Source: Capnocytophaga sp. ARDL2 (GTDB lineage Bacteria; Bacteroidota; Bacteroidia; Flavobacteriales; Flavobacteriaceae). From it: a stretch of DNA of 64,000 nucleotides. The stretch lies in assembly GCF_041530365.1 (NCBI RefSeq), contig NZ_CP168034.1:1798001-1862000 (forward strand), given 5' to 3'. Positions within the stretch are counted from its first letter, which is position 1. The number at the start of each line of letters is the position of its first letter. Shown piece after piece: positions 1 through 9,359 of the stretch. Made by a program: the position numbers and the translations under genes. The notes under the pieces are model-generated. The model had not been told where the DNA came from and searched no databases. It saw nothing but the letters and a program-made list of their open reading frames with translations.

Positions 1-1
1 A

Positions 2-703
2 AGCATAGAGCAGACCATTGCCAATACCAAAAAATTACAACCTGATAGAATTTCGTTTTACAGTTACGCCCATGTGCCGTGGATAAAGGGCAACGGACAG
101 CGAGGTTTCAAAGACGAAGACCTACCCAAAGACGAAGAAAAACGCAATTTGTACGAATTGGGAAAACAGCGATTGCAAGAAGCAGGATATTACGAAATAG
201 GAATGGATCATTTTGCATTGGAAAGCGATAGTTTGTATCAATCGTTTAAAAATGCAACGATGCACCGCAATTTTATGGGGTATAGCTCATCAAAAACTTC
301 GCTAATGATAGGGTTGGGTATGTCGTCGATAGGGGATACCCAGGATAGTTTTTATCAGAATGAAAAAGAATTGGAGAAATATACTGCATTGGTTGCAGAA
401 GGAAAATTCCCACTTTTGAAAGGGCATTTACATTCCGATGAAGATTTGATTTTGCGTCAGACGATTTTGGATATTATCTGTCATTTTCAAACCGATTTGT
501 CAAAGGTGTATTTGATCATTTCTCAAGAAGAAATCGAAAAAAAATTGGAAGAATTGATAAAAGATCAATTGTTGACTATTGAAAACCATCAATTGACTGT
601 AACTGAATTAGGAAAAACCTTTGTGAGAAATATCTGTATGGCGTTTGATGATTATTTGATAAAAAATCAACCCAAAACACAATTGTTTTCTATGACGATA
701 TAG
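2..703 (+). CDS. hemN: Oxygen-independent coproporphyrinogen III oxidase, C-terminal part
   Basis: The reading frame is open from the window edge, so the gene starts upstream and only about the last 233 residues are present. The visible part matches the C-terminal half of HemN: FYSYAHVPWIKGNGQRGF, then YYEIGMDHFALESDSLY, then MGYSSSKTSLMIGLGMSSIG, followed by a winged-helix-like tail. HemN is a cytoplasmic radical-SAM enzyme that converts coproporphyrinogen III to protoporphyrinogen IX in haem synthesis. The Cys cluster that binds the 4Fe-4S centre would lie in the missing N-terminal half. The GMDHFAL stretch fits HemN better than the HemW chaperone. A gene-poor 209 bp follows. Confidence 0.88.
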   Translation, partial: SIEQTIANTKKLQPDRISFYSYAHVPWIKGNGQRGFKDEDLPKDEEKRNLYELGKQRLQEAGYYEIGMDHFALESDSLYQSFKNATMHRNFMGYSSSKTSLMIGLGMSSIGDTQDSFYQNEKELEKYTALVAEGKFPLLKGHLHSDEDLILRQTILDIICHFQTDLSKVYLIISQEEIEKKLEELIKDQLLTIENHQLTVTELGKTFVRNICMAFDDYLIKNQPKTQLFSMTI

Positions 704-912
704 TATGTATTAGGGGCTGAAAAGTAGGTTTTGTGTCATTCAGACGAAGGAAGAATCTTTTTATATTGTTTATTTTCATAAATTTCTCCTTTCGTCGAAA
801 TGATAAATATTTTAAATAATTGAATTTTCGGACACCTTTTGATTCTCCATTGTGGAAAAAAATCGATGTGGGTATATATCAATGACAAAATGTTTCACAT
901 AATCCATTTAAC

Positions 913-1110
913 ATGAAAAAAGAAACTAAAAATTATTTATTGAATGTATTTTTTATATCGTGGTTGTTATTCGGAATATTTTATTTCGACCGTGAAGATA
1001 CTTCCTTTGCTAAAAATTGGTTTTCCTATATAGGATTTGTAGCCTTTGCAGGATATTTTTTGTATTCATTGAACAAAGCAGCAAAAGAACAGGAAAAAAA
1101 TAGAAAATAA
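913..1110 (+). CDS. Small two-helix membrane protein, unknown function
   Basis: A 65-residue protein starting MKKETKNYLLN. It has two hydrophobic segments (about residues 8-25 and 37-53) separated by a charged loop (DREDTSFAKNW), and a basic tail (KEQEKNRK). This suggests a small inner-membrane protein with both ends in the cytoplasm. I do not recognise a family. It stands alone between hemN and the convergent menC. The ATG, the composition and the lack of an overlapping gene make it credible but unproven. The 209 bp upstream contains no other gene that I can support. Confidence 0.5.
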   Translation: MKKETKNYLLNVFFISWLLFGIFYFDREDTSFAKNWFSYIGFVAFAGYFLYSLNKAAKEQEKNRK

Positions 1111-1221
1111 CGCATTAGTAGGTGCAAATTGCAATTTGCACCAATAGTTATTTGCCCCAAAATAGATTCAATCATTTATTCAATCGCAATTAGCCATTTT
1201 CAAAGTCGATTTGCCCTATTT

Positions 1222-2259
1222 TTATATTTTTTTTACATCAAAATCAGAGGTAGTATCATACCAAAGAAAGCCGTTTTTTACCACCAAAGGGGAGTCGATG
1301 TTGTTGGTATAAAGGCTGCCTGTTCCCAAACCTTGTGGCATAGGGTTATTGAGGCTGAATGTCCATTGAGCAATGGCATTAAGACCGATGTTGCTTTCCA
1401 GTGCAGAGGTAATCCACCATGGAATGTTGAATGAATTGGCAATGTCTATCCATTCTTGTGAACCTTTAAATCCGCCTACTAAACTTGGCTTTAGGATGAT
1501 GTACTGCGGACGAATTTTTTCAATCACTTGTTTTTTATCTTCATAATTTACAACGCCAATCAATTCTTCGTCCAACGCAATTGGGAGGGGAGTTTTGCTA
1601 CACAATGATCTCATTTCGTTGATTTGACCAGCTTTGATCGGTTGTTCGATACTGTGAATAGAAAATTTTGATAAAATATTTAATTTTTCCTCAACAGTTT
1701 CTAACGAAAAAGCACCATTTGCATCCACGCGTATTTCTATACGGTCAGCAGAGAAGTGTTCTCTGATATAAGAGAGCAATCGACATTCTTCATTAAAATC
1801 GATAGCTCCAATTTTTAGTTTGATACAGTTGAAACCTTGAGCGATTTTTTCATCTATTTGTAGTTTCATGTTTTCAGCAGATTCCATCCATACCAAACCG
1901 TTGATAGGAATTCCTTTTGTTCCATCGGAAAATTCATGGAGAAATAATTGAAAAGGATGGTTGCTTTCCAAAGATAAAAATGCCTGTTCTACTCCAAATT
2001 GTATAGAAGGCCAATCGCGTAATTGCTCCCATAAAACATCTTTTCCTAAGTGAATGTTTTGACATACCCAAGACAATTTTTCCTCATAATTTGGACGATC
2101 GTCTATAGATAAACCTTGTAATAAACTGCATTCTCCATAACCTATTTTTCCATTGTTTTCAATCATGAGAAACCACGTGTTTTTGTCTAATAATATTCCT
2201 CTGGAAGTTCCTGCTGGTTTTTTGAACTGTAATGTATATTTTTTGAAATAAGCTTTCAT
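1222..2259 (-). CDS. menC: o-Succinylbenzoate synthase (enolase superfamily)
   Basis: A 345-residue enolase-superfamily protein. Visible landmarks are the KLKIG Schiff-type lysine strand (about residue 148), the metal ligand in VDANGAF (about 178), EQPI (about 204) and ALDEE (about 230). This order fits the muconate-lactonising/MenC barrel. MenC dehydrates SHCHC to o-succinylbenzoate in menaquinone synthesis, the respiratory quinone of Flavobacteriaceae. Other men genes are not in this window, so the assignment rests on the protein alone. A dipeptide epimerase of the same fold is the main alternative. Start is ATG with MKAYFKKYTLQFKKPAGTSR. Confidence 0.8.
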   Translation of the reverse strand: MKAYFKKYTLQFKKPAGTSRGILLDKNTWFLMIENNGKIGYGECSLLQGLSIDDRPNYEEKLSWVCQNIHLGKDVLWEQLRDWPSIQFGVEQAFLSLESNHPFQLFLHEFSDGTKGIPINGLVWMESAENMKLQIDEKIAQGFNCIKLKIGAIDFNEECRLLSYIREHFSADRIEIRVDANGAFSLETVEEKLNILSKFSIHSIEQPIKAGQINEMRSLCSKTPLPIALDEELIGVVNYEDKKQVIEKIRPQYIILKPSLVGGFKGSQEWIDIANSFNIPWWITSALESNIGLNAIAQWTFSLNNPMPQGLGTGSLYTNNIDSPLVVKNGFLWYDTTSDFDVKKI

Positions 2260-2282
2260 TTTTCTTATATTATTTTCACAAA

Positions 2283-2317
2283 AATAAAAAAAACGCCTCT
2301 AAATTGAGACGTTTTTG
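2283..2317 (-). terminator. Hairpin between a minus-strand gene and menC
   Basis: An imperfect hairpin, aacgcctc / gagacgtt with a 6-base loop and one mismatch, lies between the stop of the 2339-3307 gene and the start of menC. It is flanked by an A run on its left, which is a T run on the minus strand, and by five Ts on its right. It could end transcripts of the upstream minus-strand gene. Confidence 0.5.
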
Positions 2318-2338
2318 ATTAAAGAATATGATATAAAA

Positions 2339-3307
2339 TTATGCTTCGAATTCGTATTCATCTTCATACTCATCATAAGTATAAGTAGGTTTTTGACTGT
2401 ATTCGATGTACTTTTGAGCTTTAGAATCATAGATTACAGAGAGTTTTCCATGTGGATTTTGTAAAATGATACCGTCATGCGGAGCTTTTACCAATTCGCG
2501 AGTATTCATATAGATCAAAGATCCTTTTTTATACGAATTGATAATCAAACGGTCGTTGTAGTATTCTGTATAAGATACGTAGGCTTCGTTAGAGACTTTG
2601 TTTACACTCACAATCACCAATCTACTTTCTTGGCTACCTTCTACATTGTCCATTATTACGGCATAATCGGTAGAGCCATCACTGTCAAAATCGCCAATTG
2701 CCAATGAAGATTTGGCACGTTGAGCATTTTGTGTCATAATATAGGTAGCGTTGTTTTTGTATTTATTGTTTTCGTTTAGCAATACTTTTTTTACAGACGC
2801 TGGCAATTCTGAATAAGGAGCTATGGAGAAATATTTTTTATAATCCTCAAAACTGTATTCATTCATTAAATTAGAAGCATTGATTTTGATAGGGTGCTCC
2901 AAAGTTCCTGGATTTTTGTAGGGATTATTGAGATACACCACTTTTTCGTTTGTAGTAGATTTTTGATAATCTACAAAAACGCGATCGCCAAACTTTAATT
3001 TTTGCCCCGTAGGAAATGTGATTTCTTTAGCGATAATCACTTGCTCTTCGTAGGACATATATTCGTCTTCATAGTCCATCGGCATATTTAACGAATCTTT
3101 TTTTTCTGCCAGTTTGATTGAATCTCTTTTCATTTTTAGTGAGTCCAATCTCGAATTCAAATCTACTTTTTCCGCTTTATTGAATACTAAAAAATATCCT
3201 CCAACTCCCAAAGCCAATGCACCAACTATACTACCAATAATCAATGGCGTTTTGTTTGACGATTTGGGTTGATGGTTTGGGTCTACAGGGTTGTTTGTTT
3301 CTTCCAT
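2339..3307 (-). CDS. Membrane-anchored hypothetical protein with FG-GAP-like segment
   Basis: A 322-residue protein. The N-terminus is polar and proline-rich (about 20 residues), followed by one hydrophobic helix (PLIIGSIVGALALGVGGYFL, about 25-44), then a charged linker (DSLKMKRDSIKLAEKKDS) and a soluble C-terminal domain. IGDFDSDGSTDYAVIMDN (about 205-222) resembles the Ca-binding loop of FG-GAP/VCBS repeats, though only one copy is visible. The C-terminus is strongly acidic (YDEYEDEYEFEA). No signal peptidase site is apparent, so it is probably inner-membrane anchored with the large domain in the periplasm. Function is unknown. Confidence 0.72.
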   Translation of the reverse strand: MEETNNPVDPNHQPKSSNKTPLIIGSIVGALALGVGGYFLVFNKAEKVDLNSRLDSLKMKRDSIKLAEKKDSLNMPMDYEDEYMSYEEQVIIAKEITFPTGQKLKFGDRVFVDYQKSTTNEKVVYLNNPYKNPGTLEHPIKINASNLMNEYSFEDYKKYFSIAPYSELPASVKKVLLNENNKYKNNATYIMTQNAQRAKSSLAIGDFDSDGSTDYAVIMDNVEGSQESRLVIVSVNKVSNEAYVSYTEYYNDRLIINSYKKGSLIYMNTRELVKAPHDGIILQNPHGKLSVIYDSKAQKYIEYSQKPTYTYDEYEDEYEFEA

Positions 3308-3343
3308 ATTTGATAGTGTTTTTATTACAAATATAACTAAAAA

Positions 3344-3920
3344 TTATTTCCAATCAATAGGTAAATTGCGGAAGTCGAAATTAATTTTAGAATCAATTAA
3401 TGTATCTTTAAATTTTCCACTTAAATCAAAACCAAAAGATTTAATGAATTGAGTTTTTTCAGATTCTATATACTTTATCGCAATTTTTCTTTTAATGGGC
3501 ACATCATTTATTAATGGTAAACTTTCAACTTCAAATTTATTAAAATCAATTTTCAATAAATTACCTTCATTATCAATAATGCTATTTAAGAAACTCAAAT
3601 AACCATTTATTTTCTTTCCATTATTCTCAATCAACATCGTCACATACACCAATTTTTCCTTTGTATCTCCTTCAACTTTAGTGATTTTGATATTTACATT
3701 TTCCTTTTCGATTTCTGCAATGGACTTGCGAATGTCAAGTACTCGTTTTAGATAAATATTTTCTGTTTTTACCTGATTGATATCTCTTTGCAAAGAGGCA
3801 ATGTTGGTTTGCAATTGTGAAAAATTTGTTTTCAATTGGTCAACTTCTTTTTACAGATTTTCTACATTTTGTGCAAATAAGGCATTTCTATCAATAAAAA
3901 GGTACCTACCATTTTTTCAT
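3344..3920 (-). pseudogene. Broken secreted coiled-coil protein gene
   Basis: An open frame of about 163 codons is readable from a TTG near 3835. It contains a coiled coil (KTNFSQLQTNIASLQRDINQ) and a beta-rich C-terminal domain ending LPIDWK. The real 5' end lies further upstream and is broken. From an ATG at 3918-3920 the sequence reads MKK, shifts to MVGTFLLIEMP, shifts again to LFAQNVENL, then meets TAA at 3851-3853 before KEVDQLKTN. Joined, these pieces give a normal signal peptide (MKK..FLLIEMPLFAQ) followed by the coiled coil. Two single-base losses and one AAA-to-TAA change would explain it. A promoter-like sequence survives upstream. The protein family is unknown. Confidence 0.7.
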
Positions 3921-3941
3921 ATTTCTTCTTTTTATTTATTG

Positions 3942-3971
3942 CAAAAATAAAGTTTTACCAATCAAATGCAA
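3942..3971 (-). promoter_or_regulatory. Bacteroidota-type promoter of the broken coiled-coil gene
   Basis: Read on the minus strand: TTG (3969-3971), 19 bases, then TATTTTTG (3942-3949), matching the Bacteroidota pattern TTG-N(17-23)-TAnnTTTG. It lies 21 bp upstream of the ATG at 3918-3920, which supports that ATG as the original start. Confidence 0.5.
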
Positions 3972-4080
3972 TTTTTTTTTATGATAAATGCTCTTTTATT
4001 TCGCAAAAAATCATCTCTCTTATTGTATTTTGAAAAATTGATTAGTAATTTTGAAAAATTTTCACAATCATAATAAAAAG

Positions 4081-4626
4081 ATGAGTTCAACTTCTAAACA
4101 ATATGATGCAATTGTTTCTAATTGTAGAAATCTCTATGCAAAAAAACTAAAAGATTACGGTACGGCGTGGCGTATTTTTCGTCTGACTTCGCTTACTGAT
4201 CAAATTTATATTAAGGCTATGCGTATCCGCACCTTGCAAGAAACAGATATACGCAAGGTGGATGAAGACGAGATTGGCGAATTTATTGCAATCATCAATT
4301 ATTGTGTCATGGCATTGATTCAGATAGACAAAGGTGTGGCAAAATACCCCGATTTGACTGAAAAAGAAGCAATAGAATTGTACGACAAACACGCAAAAAT
4401 CACTAAAGATTTGATGTTGAATAAAAATCACGACTACGGCGAGGCATGGCGTGATATTCGTATCAGTTCGCTCACCGATATCATTCTACAAAAACTATTG
4501 CGTATCAAACAAATCGAAGACAACAAAGGCAAAACTTTAGTCTCTGAAGGAGTAGATGCCAACTATCAAGACATCATCAATTACGCAGTGTTTTCGTTAA
4601 TTTTAACTGAAGAAAATAAAAAATAA
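4081..4626 (+). CDS. DUF1599 family protein
   Basis: A 181-residue protein starting MSSTSKQYDAIV; a TTG 30 bp upstream also gives an open frame, but ATG 4081 is preferred. It consists of two similar halves, each with DYGxAW then (F/D)IRxxSLTD then a basic segment RIRxxQ/RIKQIE. This internal duplication is typical of DUF1599. The family may be related to nucleotide-modifying enzymes, but no activity is established. It sits 12 bp upstream of the DoxX-type gene, an arrangement common in Bacteroidota. Confidence 0.82.
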   Translation: MSSTSKQYDAIVSNCRNLYAKKLKDYGTAWRIFRLTSLTDQIYIKAMRIRTLQETDIRKVDEDEIGEFIAIINYCVMALIQIDKGVAKYPDLTEKEAIELYDKHAKITKDLMLNKNHDYGEAWRDIRISSLTDIILQKLLRIKQIEDNKGKTLVSEGVDANYQDIINYAVFSLILTEENKK

Positions 4627-4638
4627 AATACATACATC

Positions 4639-5739
4639 ATGAAATATTTAGTACATATCATCCGAGTTTTCGTTGGTATTTTATTCATCATTTCTGGATT
4701 AATAAAGTTAAATGACCCAGTAGGATTGGCGTTTAAACTGGAAGAATATTTTTCTGAAGTAGTATTAAACCTTCCGTTTTTACAACCCTATGCACTATAC
4801 ATTGCTCTTTTTGTAGTAATCGGTGAAGTGATTTTAGGGGTATTGTTGTTATTGGGTTACAAACGCACCTTTACTCTAACCAATTTGTATTTGCTGATTT
4901 TATTTTTTACGTTTTTGACGTTTTATTCAGCGTATTACAACAAAGTTACAGACTGCGGATGCTTTGGAGATGCCATAAAACTCACTCCTTGGCAATCTTT
5001 TGCAAAAGACGTAGTGCTTTTAGTGATGATACTCTTTTTAATCGTAGGACGCAATCACATCAAGCCCTTGTTTAAAAATAGTTCGATATCCTCATTTATC
5101 GTTGCGTTTTCATTGGTTTTGAGTATCTTTTTAGGATATTATGTAGTCAATCATTTGCCTGTCATAGATTTTAGACCATACAAAGTAGGTGTAAATATTC
5201 CTAAAGGTATGGAAATTCCAGAAGACCAGCCCAAACCAATTTACGATATCAAATTTGTGTATAAGGTAAATGGTCAAAACAAAGAATATGGCATGAACGA
5301 GTTGACTCAAATCCCAGAAGGTGCAGAGTTTGTAGAGCGTATCGAAAAATTGGTTCAAAAAGGATACGAACCTCCGATTTACAATTTTACAATAGAAAAA
5401 GACGGTTCTGATTATATCGATGAGGTGTTTTCGCATCCAAAAGTATTGTTGATTACGGCTTATGATTTGAATAAATCGGATGAAAACAGCTGGCTTCCTG
5501 TAAAAAATTTGGCTGAAACTGCCGAAGCTAAAGGATATAAAATTGTGGGATTGACCTCATCAAGCAATGTAGAAATTGAAGAATTGAGAGAAAAATACAA
5601 TTTACCATTCGATTTCTTTTTCTGTGATGGTACTACGGTTAAAACTATCGAAAGAGCCAATCCAAGTATCGTAAAATTGGAATTTGGTACTATAAAAGAA
5701 AAGAAACACTGGAAAGATATTGAGAAATTGTCTTTATAG
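4639..5739 (+). CDS. DoxX-like membrane protein (BT_3928 family)
   Basis: A 366-residue protein. The N-terminal half has about four membrane helices with FVGILFIISGLIKLNDPVG and, after helix 3, TDCGCFGDAIKLTPWQSFAKD, the Cys-x-Cys-Phe-Gly motif of DoxX/MauE-like proteins. A fifth helix (SFIVAFSLVLSIFLGYYVV) leads to a soluble, probably periplasmic thioredoxin-like domain (KVLLITAYDLNKSDE, GLTSSS). The architecture matches the BT_3928 family of Bacteroidota. The two cysteines suggest a redox role, which is inference. It forms a likely operon with the DUF1599 gene and ends at a strong hairpin. Confidence 0.82.
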   Translation: MKYLVHIIRVFVGILFIISGLIKLNDPVGLAFKLEEYFSEVVLNLPFLQPYALYIALFVVIGEVILGVLLLLGYKRTFTLTNLYLLILFFTFLTFYSAYYNKVTDCGCFGDAIKLTPWQSFAKDVVLLVMILFLIVGRNHIKPLFKNSSISSFIVAFSLVLSIFLGYYVVNHLPVIDFRPYKVGVNIPKGMEIPEDQPKPIYDIKFVYKVNGQNKEYGMNELTQIPEGAEFVERIEKLVQKGYEPPIYNFTIEKDGSDYIDEVFSHPKVLLITAYDLNKSDENSWLPVKNLAETAEAKGYKIVGLTSSSNVEIEELREKYNLPFDFFFCDGTTVKTIERANPSIVKLEFGTIKEKKHWKDIEKLSL

Positions 5740-5878
5740 GTACAGTGTATGAAGTATTAAGTACAAAGTATTAAGTAAAAATGACAATTTCATTAAAATC
5801 TGATTATTTTTACTATATAGCATATACAAAATACCATTTACCATTTACGAATTACTATTCTTTACTCCCTATAAAAAA

Positions 5879-5903
5879 ACTTCGCAAAAGCGAAGTTTTT
5901 TAT
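5879..5903 (+). terminator. Intrinsic terminator after the DoxX-like gene
   Basis: A perfect 8-bp stem aacttcgc / gcgaagtt with an AAAA loop, followed by six Ts. It lies 140 bp after the stop codon. The bases between hold short direct repeats (gtattaagta twice) but no gene. Confidence 0.8.
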
Positions 5904-5981
5904 TGATTTGATAGGAAGAAATAAAAAAAAGTTTGATTCGTTTTTAATTCCAATAGAGAAAGAGTATTTTTGAAAAAAATA

Positions 5982-8861
5982 ATGAAAATGAAAAAAATAG
6001 TTATTGCACTGGCAATATTACCGTTGAGTATGTGTGCTCAACCCAAAAAGTTTTCTACCACTTCTGAGCAATGGGCAGATTCTTTATACCAAACCATGAC
6101 ACTACGTGAAAAAATAGGTCAGTTGTTTATGGTGGCAGCCTATTCAAACAAAGATCAAAAGCATGTCAATCAAATAGAAAAACTCATTTCTGAGCAACAT
6201 ATTGGAGGGGTAATATTCTTTCAAGGTGGGCCGTACCGCCAAGCAAAAATTACCAATACATTACAAAATAAATCTAAAATACCTTTGTTAGTAGGAATTG
6301 ATGCCGAATGGGGATTGGCGATGCGATTAGATTCTACTTATCGCTACCCATACAATATGTCATTAGGTGCCATTCAAAATAATGAATTGCTCTACAAAAT
6401 GGGACAACAAATGGGACATCAAGCCAAAAGACTGGGCGTACATTTTATGTTTGCTCCTGTAGTAGATGTCAATACCAATCCAAAAAACCCTGTTATCGGA
6501 GGGAGAAGTTTTGGAGAAAGCAAAGAAAATGTAGCCGAAAAATCGTTGAAACTCATCAAAGGAATGCAGTCAACTGGGGTATATGCCACAGCGAAACATT
6601 TTCCAGGGCATGGTGATACTTCTACCGATTCGCATCATACGTTGCCTATCTTAAAATTTGACAAAAATCGTTTGCATGACATCGAATTGTACCCCTACAA
6701 ACGTATCATCCCTGAAGGTTTGGCGTCAATTATGGTGGCACATTTAGAAGTTCCTGTATTAGAATCAGAAAAGGGACGTCCTACATCGATTTCGTACAAA
6801 ACGGTAACAAAACTGTTGAAAGAAGATTTAAATTTCGACGGATTGATATTTACAGATGCCCTCAATATGAAAGGAGCATCCAATTATAAAACACCTGGAC
6901 AAATCGACTTGGAGGCTTTTTTAGCAGGGAATGACGTTTTGTTGTTTCCTGAAAATGTTCCTTTGGCTGTAGATTTGTTTGTAAAAGCCATCGAACAAGG
7001 AAAATTGAAAGAAGAACGTTTGGCAGAATCTGTAAAAAAGATTTTAAAACACAAACATCAAGCAAATTTACACAGAACTAAGACGGTAGATTTGTACAAT
7101 CTTACAAAAGATTTAAACCCAAGTATTGCCGATGATTTGAGTTTTTTGTTGTACAAAAATATGCTCACAGCATTGAAAAACAACAATTTGGTTATTCCAC
7201 TCAAGGCTACTGAAAAAATTGCCTATATTGCTTTGGGAAATGCTACCTCAAAAAACTTTGAAAAAGCATTGAAAAAATTTGGCAACATCACTGTTGTTGA
7301 TGCTGACGATGTTCGAGAAGATTTGTCAGAAATCGAAGGATTCGACCGTGTGATTATTGGTTATCACAAAGAGGATAATGTATGGAAAAATCACTCATTT
7401 AGCAATAAAGAAAAACAAATCATCAGCGATGTAGCCAAACAAAAGTCAACTGTATTGGTATCATTTGCAAAACCTTATGTTTTGGGCGAATTATCATCAA
7501 TTAATCATTTAGATGGATTGTTACTTGCGTATCAAAACAACGATTTTACCTTTGAAGCCGTAGCCAATGCACTATTTGGATACTCCGAAATCAATGGAAA
7601 GACACCAGTTTCTATAGGAAATCACTTTCCAGAACATGCAGGTTTGTGGATTGATAAGTCGCACAGTATCGAAATAAGCCGTGCGTCTTTAGAAGGAGTA
7701 GATGCCGACCGACTCAATGACATAAAACGATATACAGACAAAGTATTGAGAGATAAAATCGCTCCAGGAGGACAGATTCTCGTAATCAAAGATGACAAAA
7801 TCATTTACGATCAAGTATTTGGTACACTTGATTATGAAAATCGTCAAGAAGTTAGCCAAAAAACCGTCTATGATTTAGCATCTCTATCAAAAATATTGGG
7901 AACATTGCCTGTAGTAATGAAAATGTATGAAGAAGGAGCTTTAAAACTCGAGGCACCTATTTCACAATATTTATCCGAATTTAAAGAAACTGACAAGGCA
8001 AATATTACCATAAAAGAACTCCTTACACACCAGTCGGGTTTGATAGCATGGATTCCTTTTTATAAACAAACATTAGACGACAATAAACGTCCAGACAAGG
8101 AATTGTATTCTACAGTTCCAACTAAAAACAATTCGTTAAAAGTTTTTGAAAATTTGTACCTCACAAACGAATACAAAAAAGAAATGCTTCAACGAATTTT
8201 GGACAGCAAAATGGGAGCAAAAAAATACGTATATAGCGATTTAAATTTCATTTTATTGCAGCAAATCGTAGAAAGACACTATCAGCAGCCATTAGACGTG
8301 TTGTTACAACGATACTTTTTAGACCCAATGGAGTTGACAACTATTTCGTACAATCCGCTTAGTAAAATGGACATCAATACTATCGCACCAACTGAGAAAG
8401 ACACTTATTATCGATATGCGACTATTCAAGGTTATGTACACGATATGGGAGCAGCCATGCTCGGAGGTGTAGGCGGTCATGCGGGATTGTTTGGAAATGC
8501 GTACGAAGTAGGACAGATGATGCAAATGTTTCTCAATGGAGGAAAATTTAAAGACAAGCAATTGCTCAAAACCTCTACCATCAATACATTCAACACTTGT
8601 TTTTATTGTCAAAAAGGAAATAGGAGAGGAGCGGGTTTTGACAAACCACAATTGACAGCCAGTGGCCCTACTTGCGGATGTACATCGCCCGATAGTTTTG
8701 GACACACAGGATTTACAGGAACGATGGCGTGGGCAGATCCACAGCAAAAATTGATTTATGTGTTTTTGTCAAATCGTACGTACCCTTCGGCAAATGAAAA
8801 CAAACTTTCAAAAGCCAACATTAGAGAAGATATACAACAGGTCATCTACGACTCATTGTAA
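5982..8861 (+). CDS. Glycoside hydrolase family 3 / serine beta-lactamase-like fusion
   Basis: A 959-residue exported protein; ATG 5982 (MKMKKIVIALAILPLSMCAQ) is preferred to a TTG 12 bp upstream. Residues about 25-380 are a GH3 beta-N-acetylglucosaminidase (NagZ-like) domain: FMVAAYSN, GIDAEWGLAMR, KHFPGHGDTSTDSHHTLP and FTDALNM. A middle region of about 170 residues resembles the second GH3 domain. Residues about 580-959 are a class C beta-lactamase/DD-peptidase domain with the nucleophile motif SLSK, TIKELLTHQSGL and YSDLNF (YxN). The fusion suggests peptidoglycan turnover in the periplasm, cutting both sugar and peptide parts. A terminator follows. No second promoter or break was seen between the domains. 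Confidence 0.88.
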   Translation: MKMKKIVIALAILPLSMCAQPKKFSTTSEQWADSLYQTMTLREKIGQLFMVAAYSNKDQKHVNQIEKLISEQHIGGVIFFQGGPYRQAKITNTLQNKSKIPLLVGIDAEWGLAMRLDSTYRYPYNMSLGAIQNNELLYKMGQQMGHQAKRLGVHFMFAPVVDVNTNPKNPVIGGRSFGESKENVAEKSLKLIKGMQSTGVYATAKHFPGHGDTSTDSHHTLPILKFDKNRLHDIELYPYKRIIPEGLASIMVAHLEVPVLESEKGRPTSISYKTVTKLLKEDLNFDGLIFTDALNMKGASNYKTPGQIDLEAFLAGNDVLLFPENVPLAVDLFVKAIEQGKLKEERLAESVKKILKHKHQANLHRTKTVDLYNLTKDLNPSIADDLSFLLYKNMLTALKNNNLVIPLKATEKIAYIALGNATSKNFEKALKKFGNITVVDADDVREDLSEIEGFDRVIIGYHKEDNVWKNHSFSNKEKQIISDVAKQKSTVLVSFAKPYVLGELSSINHLDGLLLAYQNNDFTFEAVANALFGYSEINGKTPVSIGNHFPEHAGLWIDKSHSIEISRASLEGVDADRLNDIKRYTDKVLRDKIAPGGQILVIKDDKIIYDQVFGTLDYENRQEVSQKTVYDLASLSKILGTLPVVMKMYEEGALKLEAPISQYLSEFKETDKANITIKELLTHQSGLIAWIPFYKQTLDDNKRPDKELYSTVPTKNNSLKVFENLYLTNEYKKEMLQRILDSKMGAKKYVYSDLNFILLQQIVERHYQQPLDVLLQRYFLDPMELTTISYNPLSKMDINTIAPTEKDTYYRYATIQGYVHDMGAAMLGGVGGHAGLFGNAYEVGQMMQMFLNGGKFKDKQLLKTSTINTFNTCFYCQKGNRRGAGFDKPQLTASGPTCGCTSPDSFGHTGFTGTMAWADPQQKLIYVFLSNRTYPSANENKLSKANIREDIQQVIYDSL

Positions 8862-8869
8862 TACTATGA

Positions 8870-8906
8870 AAAACGGATTAATTTCATTTAGTCCGTTTTT
8901 TTTATT
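8870..8906 (+). terminator. Terminator after the GH3/beta-lactamase gene
   Basis: Stem aaacgga / tccgttt with a loop of about 13 bases, followed by eight Ts, 10 bp past the stop codon. Confidence 0.7.
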
Positions 8907-9077
8907 TTAAATTTATAATTTTTGTTTAATTATTATAAATTATTGAAAATCAAAATTTAATAAAACAAAAATATTTAATAGTAAAATTTAATTTTACATA
9001 AAAATAATCAGTAAAAATTTTGTTTATTAAATAAAAGGTCGTATTTTAGCGAAGGTTAGCATTAAAATATAAGAAAT

Positions 9078-9332
9078 ATGGGAATTATTAGTTGGCTCGT
9101 ATTCGGGCTTATCGCAGGTGCTTTAGCAAAAGTTATTATGCCAGGGAAGCAAGGAGGAGGAATTATTGTAACTATTATTTTAGGAATCATCGGTGCCTTT
9201 GTAGGCGGATTTATCGGAAGTAATATTTTTGGTACTGGAGATATCGATGGATTCAATATGGGTAGTATGGCATTGGCAGTAGTTGGTGCATTGATTGTGT
9301 TATTCATTTACGGAAAAGTTTCTGGAAAATAA
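9078..9332 (+). CDS. GlsB/YeaQ/YmgE-type small membrane protein
   Basis: An 84-residue, glycine-rich membrane protein starting MGIISWLVFGLIAGALAKVI. Three hydrophobic segments are visible (about 3-20, 29-48 and 58-78), joined by the PGKQGGG loop and a GTGDIDGFN loop. This is the layout of the transglycosylase-associated/GlsB family, which is linked to envelope stress in other bacteria. Its biochemical activity is unknown. It is a single-gene unit convergent with ccsBA. Start ATG 9078 is the only reasonable choice. Confidence 0.85.
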   Translation: MGIISWLVFGLIAGALAKVIMPGKQGGGIIVTIILGIIGAFVGGFIGSNIFGTGDIDGFNMGSMALAVVGALIVLFIYGKVSGK

Positions 9333-9359
9333 TAAGTTATCTTTTTTTGCTGAATACTA

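Noticed and set aside
1129..1434. 101-codon plus-strand frame over the end of menC
   Set aside because: It overlaps the menC 3' end antisense, has no recognisable domain and starts from an unlikely codon.
5740..5878. Short tandem gtattaagta repeats after the DoxX-like gene
   Set aside because: Only two copies in AT-rich sequence; no sign of function, and the terminator follows.
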